Assembly (NCBI GenBank): GCA_035465395.1
Contig: DATHRK010000038.1
Span: 15,857 to 79,856 of the forward strand
DNA from: DATHRK01 sp035465395
Lineage (GTDB): Bacteria > Gemmatimonadota > Gemmatimonadetes > Longimicrobiales > RSA9
Direction of reading: 5' to 3'
Length of the DNA stretch: 64,000 bases
Of this stretch, positions 45,167-53,688 are shown in pieces; the first letter of the stretch is position 1, and each line of letters begins with the position of its first letter. The notes under the pieces were generated by a model, which was not told where the DNA came from, ran no database searches, and saw only the letters and a program-made list of their open reading frames with translations. A program made the position numbers and the translations under genes.

Positions 45167-46165
45167 ATGACGCGACCCGTGACGCTCTTCACCGGCCAGT
45201 GGGCCGACCTTCCTCTCGCGACGCTCGCGGAGAAGGCCGCGGCGTGGGGCTACGACGGCCTGGAGCTGGCCTGCTGGGGCGACCACTTCGACGTCCGGCG
45301 CGCGGTGGAAGAAGACGCTTACTGCCGCGATCGCCGCGACCTCCTGGAGCGGCACGGGCTCGGGGTGTGGGCGATCAGCAACCATCTCGTAGGCCAGGCG
45401 GTTTGCGACCCGATCGACGAACGCCACCGCGCGATCCTGCCCGATCGCGTGTGGGGCGACGGCGAGCCGGAGGGCGTCCGCCGCCGGGCCGCCCAGGACA
45501 TGGCGGCCAGCGCGGGCGCCGCGGCCGAGCTCGGGGTGGAGGTTGTGAACGGCTTCACGGGCAGCCCCATCTGGCACCTCCTGTACGGCTTCCCGCCGCT
45601 CGCCCAGGGGGCCATCGAGGCGGGGTTCGCCGAGTTCGCCGAGCGCTGGCATCCCATCCTGGACGCCTTCGACGAGGCGGGCGTGTGTTTCGCGCTGGAG
45701 GTGCATCCCACGGAAATCGCCTTCGACATCCCGACCGCGGAGCGCGCCGTGAACGCCCTCGGCGGGCGGGATGCGTTCGGCTTCAACTACGACCCGAGCC
45801 ACCTCGCGTACCAGGGGGTCGATTGCGTCGCCTTCATCGACCGCTTCGCCGACCGCATCCACCACGTCCACATGAAGGACGTGTGGTGGTCGGAGGTGCC
45901 GGCGCGCTCGGGTGTCTTCGGGGGCCACCTACCGTTTGGCCACCCCGACCGGCAGTGGGACTTCCGATCGCTCGGCCGGGGGAGGGTCCCGTTCGAGGGC
46001 GTCATCCGGGCGCTCACGCGCGCCGGCTACGCGGGCCCGCTCTCGGTCGAGTGGGAGGACCCGGGCATGGACCGGGAGCACGGCGCCCGGGAGGCGTGCG
46101 CCTTCCTCCGCGAGCTCGACTTTCCGCCAGCCGAAGGGGCCTTCGACGCCGCGTTTTCGCGCTGA
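45167..46165 (+). CDS. cytoplasmic sugar phosphate isomerase/epimerase-like TIM barrel
   Basis: 332-aa xylose-isomerase-like barrel without a signal peptide, unlike the paralogue at 39034. Metal ligands appear in LEVHPTEIAFD (Glu/His), NYDPSHLAYQG (Asp/His), HHVHMKDVWW and LSVEWEDPGMD (Glu). The family includes hydroxypyruvate isomerases, 3-keto epimerases and inosose dehydratases. Last gene of the operon, followed by a strong bidirectional hairpin. Confidence 0.9.
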   Translation: MTRPVTLFTGQWADLPLATLAEKAAAWGYDGLELACWGDHFDVRRAVEEDAYCRDRRDLLERHGLGVWAISNHLVGQAVCDPIDERHRAILPDRVWGDGEPEGVRRRAAQDMAASAGAAAELGVEVVNGFTGSPIWHLLYGFPPLAQGAIEAGFAEFAERWHPILDAFDEAGVCFALEVHPTEIAFDIPTAERAVNALGGRDAFGFNYDPSHLAYQGVDCVAFIDRFADRIHHVHMKDVWWSEVPARSGVFGGHLPFGHPDRQWDFRSLGRGRVPFEGVIRALTRAGYAGPLSVEWEDPGMDREHGAREACAFLRELDFPPAEGAFDAAFSR

Positions 46166-46190
46166 ACGAGGGGCCGCAGCCTAGCCCCCG

Positions 46191-46230
46191 GCGGCGGCCG
46201 GAGTGGGAGACTCCCCGCTCCGGCCGCCGC
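46191..46230. terminator. bidirectional terminator hairpin
   Basis: Perfect 13-bp inverted repeat GCGGCGGCCGGAG / CTCCGGCCGCCGC around a 14-nt loop that itself contains GGGAG/CTCCC, between two convergent genes. Confidence 0.6.
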
Positions 46231-46247
46231 GGAGGCCGCCAGGTGTC

Positions 46248-47186
46248 CTAGCGCGAGACCCGCGTGATGCGCCGGAGGATCTGCATTCTTGCCTGGTCCG
46301 ACAGAAGCGGCGACTCGGCCAGGCCCTCCGCCTTCTGCACAAAGCTGCGCGCGGCCGCGTCCTGGCCCTCCAGCTGCGCCACGTAGGCCGCGTCGAGATA
46401 GGCGCGCGCGGCGCGCACCAGATCGCCGGATGCTTCGGCGCGCGCGCCCGCGACCGAGAGCGCTTCGGTTGCCCGCATGGTGAGACCTGCCGCGTGGAAC
46501 AGGTTCGCCGCAACGATCATGACATCGACCGCTCCGGGGTCATCCGCGGCGCGCAGATCTCCCGCTTCCATGAACAGGGCGCCCGCCCGCTCCCAGTTTT
46601 CCACTTCCTCCTGAGCGCGGAGGGCCTCCTCGTGGAGGGAATCGGCCCGGGACAGGCGCATCTCGGCTGCGCCTGTGGAGGGAGTTCGCCGGACCCGCCG
46701 GAGGATCGCCGAGCGCGCGTCCTCGTCCAGCAGCGGTGACGACGCCAGCATCGCTGCGTTCAAGGCGAGTCGCTGCGACTCGCTTTCTTCGCCCAGAGCC
46801 TCCGCCACGAACGCCGCGTCCACGTAGGCTTCCGCGGCCCGCCGCACGTGACCCAACGACCGGGCGCGCTCGGCGGCCTCTTCGAGGATGGTCTTCGCCT
46901 CCTGGTCCTGTCCGGCGGCGTTGAGGAGGCGTCCCGCCAGGATCAGGTCGCCGATGGCCGTGGCGTCCGTGCGCGCGCGGTACCGGACCCCGTCCCGGTA
47001 GGCGATCGCGGCGTCGTAGAACGAGCGCGAGTCGCTCTGCAGCGCGATGGCGACGTCCCGCAGCGAGTCCGCGTGCGCGAGTGAGTCCTCGACCGCGCGT
47101 TGTGCCGACAACCGTTGCGGGCTCGTAGCGAGAGCCGCGACTGCAACTGCACCGACCAAGAACGACAGCTTCGTAGCCGTGCTCAT
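46248..47186 (-). CDS. exported protein with two TPR-like halves, hypothetical
   Basis: 312-aa all-helical protein with a signal peptide (FLVGAVAVAALATSPQRLSAQ). Two homologous halves end in LASSPLLDEDARSAILRRVRR (about 160-180) and LAESPLLSDQARMQILRRI (about 290-309), so the gene arose by internal duplication. The helical hairpins resemble TPR-like repeats and suggest protein binding. The ATG at 47186 has a GGGAGGT ribosome-binding site. No family recognised. Confidence 0.75.
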   Translation of the reverse strand: MSTATKLSFLVGAVAVAALATSPQRLSAQRAVEDSLAHADSLRDVAIALQSDSRSFYDAAIAYRDGVRYRARTDATAIGDLILAGRLLNAAGQDQEAKTILEEAAERARSLGHVRRAAEAYVDAAFVAEALGEESESQRLALNAAMLASSPLLDEDARSAILRRVRRTPSTGAAEMRLSRADSLHEEALRAQEEVENWERAGALFMEAGDLRAADDPGAVDVMIVAANLFHAAGLTMRATEALSVAGARAEASGDLVRAARAYLDAAYVAQLEGQDAAARSFVQKAEGLAESPLLSDQARMQILRRITRVSR

Positions 47187-47453
47187 CTGACCTCCCGGGG
47201 TGAAACATTGCTCGGTGGATGCCACATATGGAGGCGTGGACGTGCGTTGGCGACGCCCACGGCGCTTCTGCCCTTCGGCGGGTCCGACCCCGGCTGGCTG
47301 TTAAGACCATTGCGAGACGGCCCGAGGTCCCGGGCTTCCTCACGATACCGCCGGGATACCGGTGCGGACAACTACCGTCCGGCGCGGGACCTCCCAACGG
47401 CTGGCGCTGGCGATGGAGGCTGCCCGGCTACCTGACCCGAGCGTCTTTCGATC

Positions 47454-47613
47454 AGGAACACTTCTTCCCGCGGCAGGGCTTGTCCGGCTTTCCACCTCCT
47501 CCGCCCGACGAGCCTTCCCCGCCGACGGCTTCCAACGCGTCGACCAGTCCGTAGCCCGAGCGGGAGTCCCGCTCAGTCTTTCGACCGTCAAGTCCCTTCG
47601 GCGGCGGGCAGCC
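47454..47613 (-). pseudogene. C-terminal remnant of an S8 (subtilisin-like) peptidase gene
   Basis: About 50 codons read TERDSRSGYGLVDALEAVGG, a Ser/Gly linker, then KPDKPCRGKKCS and a stop. GYGLVDA..AV is the usual end of subtilase catalytic domains. An in-frame stop lies immediately upstream at 47614-47616 and no catalytic Ser, His or Asp region is found, so only the tail is left. The rest of 47187-47742 holds no other gene. Confidence 0.45.
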
Positions 47614-47686
47614 TCAGGGAGGCGGCGTGGAACCCCGACCTGCCGCTGGCCTGGGCGTTCCACGCCGATCCCTGGCCGGACCGATG

Positions 47687-47716
47687 AAAAAAGGCCGGAG
47701 CCCTGGGGCTCCGGCC
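47687..47716 (-). terminator. rho-independent terminator of hsp20
   Basis: 10-bp stem GGCCGGAGCC / GGCTCCGGCC with a CTGG loop, followed on the minus strand by six T. Confidence 0.88.
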
Positions 47717-47742
47717 TTCGCCGCGCGAAACCAGCAGCGTCC

Positions 47743-48213
47743 TCAGTTGGTCGAGCTGGCTTCGATGCGCCGCTGCGAGTTCCCGCCACGCACCTCGATC
47801 CTGCGTGGCTTCACCTTCTCGCTCTTCGGGATGACGACGTTCAGCATGCCGTTGTCGAAGCTCGCCTTGATGTCGTCCTGCTCCACGTCCCGTGGCAGCA
47901 CGAAGCTACGGCTGAAGCGACCGTAGCGGAGCTCGGAGAGGTGCCACCGGGTGTCCTCGTCGCCCTCGGCGCGTGTCTCCTTCTTCTCGCCGCTGATCGT
48001 GAGAACGTTGTGCTCCAGGTTCACCTCGATGTCCTCCGGGCGCATTCCGGGGAGCTCCAGGACGACCCGGAGATCCTCGGTCGTCTCGACCACGTCGGCG
48101 TTCGGCGTGCGCAACAGGTTCGCGCCGCCGCGCCCGCCCCACGTGGAGCCCACGACGTCGTCGAACAGAAACCGGAACATGTCGGTTGTGGGTCGCATTG
48201 CGGTGCTGACCAT
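47743..48213 (-). CDS. Hsp20/alpha-crystallin family small heat-shock protein
   Basis: 156-aa chaperone. Alpha-crystallin domain about 40-135: NADVVETTEDLRVVLELPGM, DIEVNLEHNVLTISGEKK, the ELRYGRFSRSFVLP region and the GMLNVVIPKSE strand. The C-terminal tail lacks a clear IxI motif, although RRIEV and RRIEA are present. The ATG at 48213 has an ideal AGGAGG 6 nt upstream, which lies inside a possible thermosensor hairpin. The gene stands alone with its own terminator. Confidence 0.93.
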   Translation of the reverse strand: MVSTAMRPTTDMFRFLFDDVVGSTWGGRGGANLLRTPNADVVETTEDLRVVLELPGMRPEDIEVNLEHNVLTISGEKKETRAEGDEDTRWHLSELRYGRFSRSFVLPRDVEQDDIKASFDNGMLNVVIPKSEKVKPRRIEVRGGNSQRRIEASSTN

Positions 48214-48214
48214 T

Positions 48215-48240
48215 GTTACCTCCTGACGTAGCAAAGTAAC
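48215..48240 (-). promoter_or_regulatory. possible fourU-like RNA thermometer in the hsp20 leader
   Basis: In mRNA sense GUUACUUU (48240-48233) can pair with GAGGUAAC (48222-48215), 8 bp with two U-G pairs. This would bury the GGAGG ribosome-binding site directly before the start codon. A weak stem opposite the ribosome-binding site with U-rich pairing is the design of fourU thermometers on small heat-shock genes. A second, stable hairpin (TGCCGCGG / CCGCGGCA, 48246-48268) lies just upstream, as in multi-hairpin thermometers. Confidence 0.5.
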
Positions 48241-48421
48241 GGTTCTGCCGCGGGCTCTCGCCGCGGCACTTCACCGAGAATTTTTTGCAACGCGCATGCC
48301 GCCGGGGCGGTGCCGATCTGGCAGTCCGACCACAGACCCGGCCGCCGAATCGGCACCCGATCGCCCTTCGCTCAGGGACGCGCCCTCGCGAGGCGCTCCT
48401 CCCCTGCCGGCTGTCGCGGGT

Positions 48422-49624
48422 TCACTCCGGCCAGCCCTCCTGCGGCATGCCCGGCATCAGCCGCACGGCATTGCCGTAGTACAGCTTGCGCAGCACGTCG
48501 TCGGGGAGGTCGATGCCGTAGAGCTTCCAGAACGCGTGGTAGTCGCGGTAGTAGTCGAAGTACTCGTCGGCGGTCTCGAGGACGCGCCAGTAGTACGGGT
48601 ACTCGACCGGCTGGAAGGAGTCCTTGCCGAACAGGATCCGGTCCTGGTAGCGCACGAGGAAATCGTGCGCCGTGCGAGGCTGCCGGCCAATGTCGTAGAG
48701 CACCGCGCCGATCTCGGTGTGCACGTTCGGCAGCTCGTCCAGCAGGCGGCCCAGCGCGCCCAGATCGTTGGCCTGCCAGCCCAGGTGGGCGGTGACGAAG
48801 GTGGTGTTCGGGTGCCGCCGGAAGAGGTTGTCGCGCTCCTCGATGAGCTGCTCGAAGGACGGGTACTCGTCCTGCGGATAGCGGCGGTTGGGGAACAGCG
48901 CCTGCTCCAGCCAACGCTCGTTCGTGTAGTCGAACTCTTCGAAGAACTCCGCGGGGTCGGCGGTGTGGATGAAGACCGGCAGGTCGAGGCGAGCGGCCGC
49001 CTCCCAGACCGGGTCGAGGTCGGGGTCGTCGATGCGCAGCCTGGACCCGTCCGCCTTCGTGTAGCCCAGCCCGAGGCGCTTGCTGATCTCGCCGATCGCG
49101 ACGGCCCCCGCCCGGGCGTCGGCCTCGAGTTGCGCCACGGCGCGCGCCGCCCACCCCGGCCCCACGTCGTCGAAGTCGATGCCCGCCATGACGCGGACCC
49201 GGTCGCGCATCGGGGAGGCGCGGATCGCCGCGACCGCCTCGCGCAGCTCATCGCCCGAGACGTTGTTGGCGGCGACGATGACGCGGACGTTCAGCTCGTC
49301 CAGCGCGGCGCCGAGCTCCGCCAGGGCCTCCGGCGTCGAGAACCGCCGGGGGTGGCCGTGGAAGTCCACCGCCGGGAAGCGCGCGCGCGGCACGAGGTGC
49401 TCTTCGGTCACGAGCGTCGATTCGGGCCGGTAGTCGACGATGCTCGGCGCCTCGAACTCGGGAGCCATGCAGCGCTGGGGGCGGATGAGCGTCGTCCCGG
49501 CCGGGCAGCTTTCGCCCGGTCCGATCTCGGTCACGCGGTCGCTGCCTTGCTGGGCCGTCAGCGTGGAAGCCGCGATGAAGAAGCAGATCGCCAGGCTGGA
49601 AGCGGCCGTCGAAGTGCGGGCCAT
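48422..49624 (-). CDS. exported amidohydrolase family 2 (TIM-barrel) protein
   Basis: 400-aa protein with a signal peptide (LAICFFIAASTLTAQQ). The amidohydrolase-2 barrel starts with the metal motif VDFHGHPRRF (about 87-96), continues with PVFIHTADP (about 220-228) and FVTAHLGWQAND (about 275-286), and ends with ILFGKDSFQPVEYPYYWRVL (about 335-354), where the Asp ligand sits. Members are decarboxylases or hydrolases; no substrate can be assigned. ATG at 49624 with GAGGAT upstream. Confidence 0.87.
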   Translation of the reverse strand: MARTSTAASSLAICFFIAASTLTAQQGSDRVTEIGPGESCPAGTTLIRPQRCMAPEFEAPSIVDYRPESTLVTEEHLVPRARFPAVDFHGHPRRFSTPEALAELGAALDELNVRVIVAANNVSGDELREAVAAIRASPMRDRVRVMAGIDFDDVGPGWAARAVAQLEADARAGAVAIGEISKRLGLGYTKADGSRLRIDDPDLDPVWEAAARLDLPVFIHTADPAEFFEEFDYTNERWLEQALFPNRRYPQDEYPSFEQLIEERDNLFRRHPNTTFVTAHLGWQANDLGALGRLLDELPNVHTEIGAVLYDIGRQPRTAHDFLVRYQDRILFGKDSFQPVEYPYYWRVLETADEYFDYYRDYHAFWKLYGIDLPDDVLRKLYYGNAVRLMPGMPQEGWPE

Positions 49625-49758
49625 GCGTATCCTCGTCGGAGTCACGGAAGCGCCGGGGGCGGCCTTCACTACACACCGGTTGACGCCGATGGTCCCGCGG
49701 GTGCGGGCGAGCGGCGCCTCCGGTCGCGAGTTGGGGTGGACGACGTACATAGAAATCG

Positions 49759-51960
49759 CTACGGGGTCTTCGCCGCGCTCTCCAACGCCACCCCGTCGAG
49801 CCACGCCCGCCCCGGACCGACGAACGCGAAGCCGAAGGAGACGCTGTCGGCGTCCTCGGGGACCGTCGCGGTGATCTCGTACTCGCGCCAGTCGCGGGCA
49901 GTGATCGGCCGATCGGCCATGTTGTCGAAGAACACGACCCGGAACCAGGGCTCGGCCGGCTCGGTAACTTGCATCCACAGGTAGCCCCTGCTTCTGGGCG
50001 AGGTGGACTCGATTCGAACCGAGGCCGTCAGCGTCAGGCTCCGCCCACGCCAAGGTGTGGCGTCGACGCGCTGATCCAGCTCGGCGGCCGTCTCGCCGTA
50101 CCGATCTCCGGCCGCGCGCCGGAGCACGACGGCCTGGTCTCCCTGCCGCACCTCTTCCCGCGTCACGGCGACGTCCCACTCGACACCCGCGATCCCGGAC
50201 GGAGGGGTCCATCCGGGCGGAAACTCGCCGGGGTCGCCTGCCTCGAAGTCCAGGTTGACGGGGCCGTCGGCCGGCCGGGGCTGCACCGGCCGATGCCCCG
50301 TCGGGTTGGGTCTGGCCGAGCTGGTCTCCCGGACGAACAGGAGCGCGTCGTACAGCTCCCTGGCCCTGACGCGGTGCCAGTACCACTCCGGATGCTCCTC
50401 CGAGTAGCCGGAACCCAGGGTGCGGGTCAGCTGCGGGGCGTCGAGCCATCGACTTGCCGGTCCCGCTTCCGGGATCCCCCGCAGGTCGAGCGCGGCCAGC
50501 GGGAAACCGGTGGCGGCGAGCTGGCCGTCCAAGCTCCCGGAGGGGCCAGGCTCGACGCGGAAGGCGCGCAGCAGGCCCATCCTCTCAAGATCGCGCGCCT
50601 GGAACTCGCCGCGCTCGAAGGCGAAGCCGACGGTACGCAGGGCGTCGCCGAACCACTTCCGTAACTGCCATCCGGTCGTGCCCGGCTGCGTGCCCACGTG
50701 GTTGTTGTGGGCCCACAGGACGGCCTTCGACTCGGCCCCCTCGCGCTCGAGCGCCCAGGCGAGATTCGACGCCATCGCGCTGTCCCGGGCCCACGACGCG
50801 TCTGTCCGGGTGCGCATGTCCACGGTCTGGCCTAGCACGTGGAGGTGGCGTCGTGCCAGGTCCCATCTTGTAGCGCTCGACTGGGCCACGTACTCAGCCC
50901 GGCGCGAGTCGAACCGGGCTTCCAGATCCCGTATGGAGGACAGGAGCGTCTGCTTTTGCGGCGCGGGCCACCCCCCGGCATCACCCGCCAGGTAGGGGTC
51001 GGCAAGCGGATCGAGCGCGGTGTCGGCGGCGGCGGCGGCCGCTGGATCCACGGATCGGAGATAGTCCACCACGACGCGCGCCGCCATCGGCGCGCTCTGC
51101 ATGTCCACTCCGTAGAAGCTGACCTTTCGCTCGTGCCGGGGGTCTGCGTTGTACCGGCGCATCCACCGGATCAGCTCCAGGACCTCCTCGGTGTCCCAGA
51201 TCCAGAAGTACATCCCGGCGAGCGCTCGCGCTGGATCGCCCTCTCCGGTGAGGACGTAGCGGTTCACGTTTAGCGCTTCCGGCAGTGTCGCCTCGATCGC
51301 GAAGACGTCGAAGCCCAGCTCGGTGACCAGGAACTCCAGCATACGGTGCTTGAGTTGGAAGAACTCTCTCGTGCCGTGGGTCGCCTCGCCGAGCGCGACG
51401 ATCCTCGCGTCGCCGATGACCTCGCGGAGGGGCTCGAGGTCGGCGAAGCCGTGGCCCGCCTCCGCCGTGGTCAAGGGGATGGCGTTTTGGGCGATCCAGG
51501 CGCCAGCCGCGGCCTCCTCCGCCCTCCGGTGGTCGAGAACCGCGCGCTGCTCGGCAGCCGTGCGGGCTTCCACCGTCAGCTCGTACGTCAGTCCAGACCC
51601 CCAGATCTGCCGCACCTCCAGCCGGTAGGTTCCGGGATCCCCAACCTCGATCTCGATGAACTCGGGACCGCTGACTACGTCATCGACGCGGGCGATGGCC
51701 GCGCCGGATGGATCGTACACGGCGAACGCCAGATTTCCGGCGGTCTGCGCGACGGAGACGTGGAGTACCGTCGCCGCGCCCGGATCCACCGAATAGGCGT
51801 GGGTCTCGGGCCCCTCGAACGAGCGCTCGATCGAACCGGGAACCTCCAGGACGAGCGTCTCGGTGGGATCGGTGGCCTCCTGGGCGTAGACCGGCGGCGG
51901 CAACGTCAGGAAGGCGAGGACCAGGCCGAGTATCAAGCACGCTGCGCGAACGTCGAGCAT
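49759..51960 (-). CDS. erythromycin-esterase-family protein with N-terminal PPC-like and C-terminal carbohydrate-binding-like domains
   Basis: 733-aa exported protein (signal ending PVYAQ). Residues about 35-130 resemble a pre-peptidase C-terminal (PPC) beta-domain (HVSVAQTAGNLAFAVYDPSG). Residues about 155-560 form the erythromycin-esterase domain, with GEATHGTREFFQLKHRML (about 190-207), FAIEATLPEA and VLWAHNNHVG (about 405-414). Residues about 575-733 are a jelly-roll (NLDFEAGDPGEFPPGW, RAWLDGVAL). The family includes macrolide esterases, but most members have unknown substrates, so resistance should not be assumed. Confidence 0.85.
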   Translation of the reverse strand: MLDVRAACLILGLVLAFLTLPPPVYAQEATDPTETLVLEVPGSIERSFEGPETHAYSVDPGAATVLHVSVAQTAGNLAFAVYDPSGAAIARVDDVVSGPEFIEIEVGDPGTYRLEVRQIWGSGLTYELTVEARTAAEQRAVLDHRRAEEAAAGAWIAQNAIPLTTAEAGHGFADLEPLREVIGDARIVALGEATHGTREFFQLKHRMLEFLVTELGFDVFAIEATLPEALNVNRYVLTGEGDPARALAGMYFWIWDTEEVLELIRWMRRYNADPRHERKVSFYGVDMQSAPMAARVVVDYLRSVDPAAAAAADTALDPLADPYLAGDAGGWPAPQKQTLLSSIRDLEARFDSRRAEYVAQSSATRWDLARRHLHVLGQTVDMRTRTDASWARDSAMASNLAWALEREGAESKAVLWAHNNHVGTQPGTTGWQLRKWFGDALRTVGFAFERGEFQARDLERMGLLRAFRVEPGPSGSLDGQLAATGFPLAALDLRGIPEAGPASRWLDAPQLTRTLGSGYSEEHPEWYWHRVRARELYDALLFVRETSSARPNPTGHRPVQPRPADGPVNLDFEAGDPGEFPPGWTPPSGIAGVEWDVAVTREEVRQGDQAVVLRRAAGDRYGETAAELDQRVDATPWRGRSLTLTASVRIESTSPRSRGYLWMQVTEPAEPWFRVVFFDNMADRPITARDWREYEITATVPEDADSVSFGFAFVGPGRAWLDGVALESAAKTP

Positions 51961-52108
51961 GGCTCCTCCCTGGTGGCTGAGAAGGAGGCGGGGTCCGCAG
52001 GCGGCAACCTACCGGCCGCGCGCGTGGGCAACCAGGGATGGCCGGAGACTGCCCTGCGGAAGCACAGTCCCGAGCTTGCTAACACCTCCGCCCTTTCATT
52101 GCTGCGGC

Positions 52109-53029
52109 TCAAGCCTTGCCGGCGGCGTCCAGCGCCGCCTCGACCGTCGCCGTGTGGATCGCCACGGTATCCCGCGTGTCGCGCGCGTAGCCGCCGGCCA
52201 GTACGACGGCCACGGCGGCCCCGGCCGCGCGGGACCGGGCGAGCACCCGACGGTCCCTTTCGAGCAGACCGTCGCGCGATAGAGCCAGCCCCCCGAGCTG
52301 GTCCTCCCTGTAGGGGTCGGCGCCGGCCAGATACAGGACGAGGTCGGGTCGGTGGCGGTCCACGCCGGCGTCCAGAACGCGGTCCAGCAGCTCGAGGTAC
52401 CGTTCGTCGTCCGTTCCGTCGTCGAGCCCGATGTCGAGGTCGGACGGCGGCTTGACCGCCGGGTAGTTGCGCTCCTGGTGCATCGAGAGCGTGAACACGC
52501 GCGGCTCGGCGGCGAAGATCGCCGCGGTTCCGTTGCCGTGATGCACGTCGAGATCGACGATCGACACGCGCGCGACGAGCCCCTCCGCGAGCGCCCCCGC
52601 CGCGGCCACGGCCACGTCGTTGATGAGACAGAAGCCCTCGCCGTGCTCGGCGAACGCGTGGTGGAAACCGCCTCCCAGGTGCGCGCACGCCCCGCGCTCG
52701 ATCGCCGTCCGGACCGTCAGCAGGGTGCCTCCCGCGCACAGCAACGACGCCTCCCGCAGCGCCGCGGAGAACGGCAACTCCAGCGTCAGCACCTCGCGCG
52801 CCGTGAAGGAGCCGGCGCGGATCTTGGCCATGTACTCGGCCGAATGGACGCGCGCGATCTCGTCCCAGGAGGCCGCCGTCGGCTCCACGAAGTCGCCGGG
52901 TCCGAGCCGCCCTTCCGAGAGGAGAGTTTCGCGGACCAGGCGATACTTCGCCGTCGGGAAGACGTGGGGGCCGATGTCCACCTCGTAGCGGGGTGACCAG
53001 ACGGCCGGCGGGTGGGGTCGCGACGGCAA
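52109..53029 (-). CDS. histone-deacetylase-family (AcuC/HDAC-like) deacetylase
   Basis: 306-aa zinc deacetylase. Catalytic His pair GGGFHHAFAEHGEGFC (about 123-138), zinc ligands in VDLDVHHGNG (about 157-166) and ADPYREDQLGGL (about 240-251), then the C-terminal GGYARDTRDT. It removes acetyl groups from proteins or small acetylated amines. Its start lies 22 bp from the tRNA-Ile 3'-end duplication, so its upstream region was altered by the island insertion. Confidence 0.9.
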   Translation of the reverse strand: MPSRPHPPAVWSPRYEVDIGPHVFPTAKYRLVRETLLSEGRLGPGDFVEPTAASWDEIARVHSAEYMAKIRAGSFTAREVLTLELPFSAALREASLLCAGGTLLTVRTAIERGACAHLGGGFHHAFAEHGEGFCLINDVAVAAAGALAEGLVARVSIVDLDVHHGNGTAAIFAAEPRVFTLSMHQERNYPAVKPPSDLDIGLDDGTDDERYLELLDRVLDAGVDRHRPDLVLYLAGADPYREDQLGGLALSRDGLLERDRRVLARSRAAGAAVAVVLAGGYARDTRDTVAIHTATVEAALDAAGKA

Positions 53030-53050
53030 GGTGCTCTCCTGCGGGGGCGA

Positions 53051-53096
53051 ATGGGCCTGGGTGGACTTGAACCACCGACCTCACGCTTATCAGGCG
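53051..53096 (-). repeat. attL/attR-like partial tRNA-Ile copy
   Basis: 46-bp perfect copy of the tRNA-Ile 3' part, in the same orientation as the intact gene. Similarity ends abruptly at 53097, where the anticodon-stem 5' strand should continue, so it cannot be a functional tRNA. Confidence 0.85.
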
Positions 53097-53343
53097 GTCA
53101 GCCAGGGCCTCGCATCCCGATCACCTGCCGTGATTTCCTGGATGGACCGCGCGATCTGCCGGGATCGAACTCCTCGGATCCGACATGGCGGCCGTATCCA
53201 TAGACAGTCCCAGACAGTGGGCCAATCACTTTCTGGAAGATCGGTAGCACCCCATTCGTCGGGAACCCGGAATCGAGACCCGGATGCATGGCGCCGACCG
53301 CCCCCCAGCCCACGCTCGCGGTGGCGGGCAGCGTGCCCCCTCG

Positions 53344-53688
53344 TCACCACGAGCTCCACATCGCGACCACCATCAGGGCCATGGCAAGCCCGGACCCCAT
53401 CCACCACCCGTGGTGGTCTCCCGTCCGGCCCCGCGTTCCCCCTGCACCCTCCGCACGGGCGAGGCCGCAGTTGCGCTCGAGGCTCTGGAGCCGCTGCCAT
53501 TCGCGTTCGGACAGGCTGTCCGGAGGCTCCGCCCTCAGCTCCACGAGGGACGGGTCCGTGCACGATACGGGCTCCGGCTCGGCCGTCTGCCGGGGCGTGG
53601 CCGACGCGCAGCCGGCGGCCGCGACCGACAGGGCCACGGAAGCGAGGATCGTAGCGCGACGCGCTCTGAATCCTAGCCCTCTTTTCAT
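53344..53688 (-). CDS. small lipoprotein with C-terminal membrane helix
   Basis: 114-aa protein. Signal LASVALSVAAAGC (lipobox Cys), a hydrophilic middle with two further Cys (PVSCTDPSLVEL, LERNCGLARA) and a C-terminal hydrophobic segment (WMGSGLAMALMVVAMW). ATG overlaps the DGC gene stop (ATGA) with GGAGG upstream, so it is translationally coupled to it. No family recognised. Confidence 0.72.
   Translation of the reverse strand: MKRGLGFRARRATILASVALSVAAAGCASATPRQTAEPEPVSCTDPSLVELRAEPPDSLSEREWQRLQSLERNCGLARAEGAGGTRGRTGDHHGWWMGSGLAMALMVVAMWSSW

Noticed and set aside
49759..51960. Macrolide resistance gene
   Set aside because: Erythromycin-esterase family membership alone does not show macrolide hydrolysis; the size, export signal and extra domains differ from resistance enzymes.
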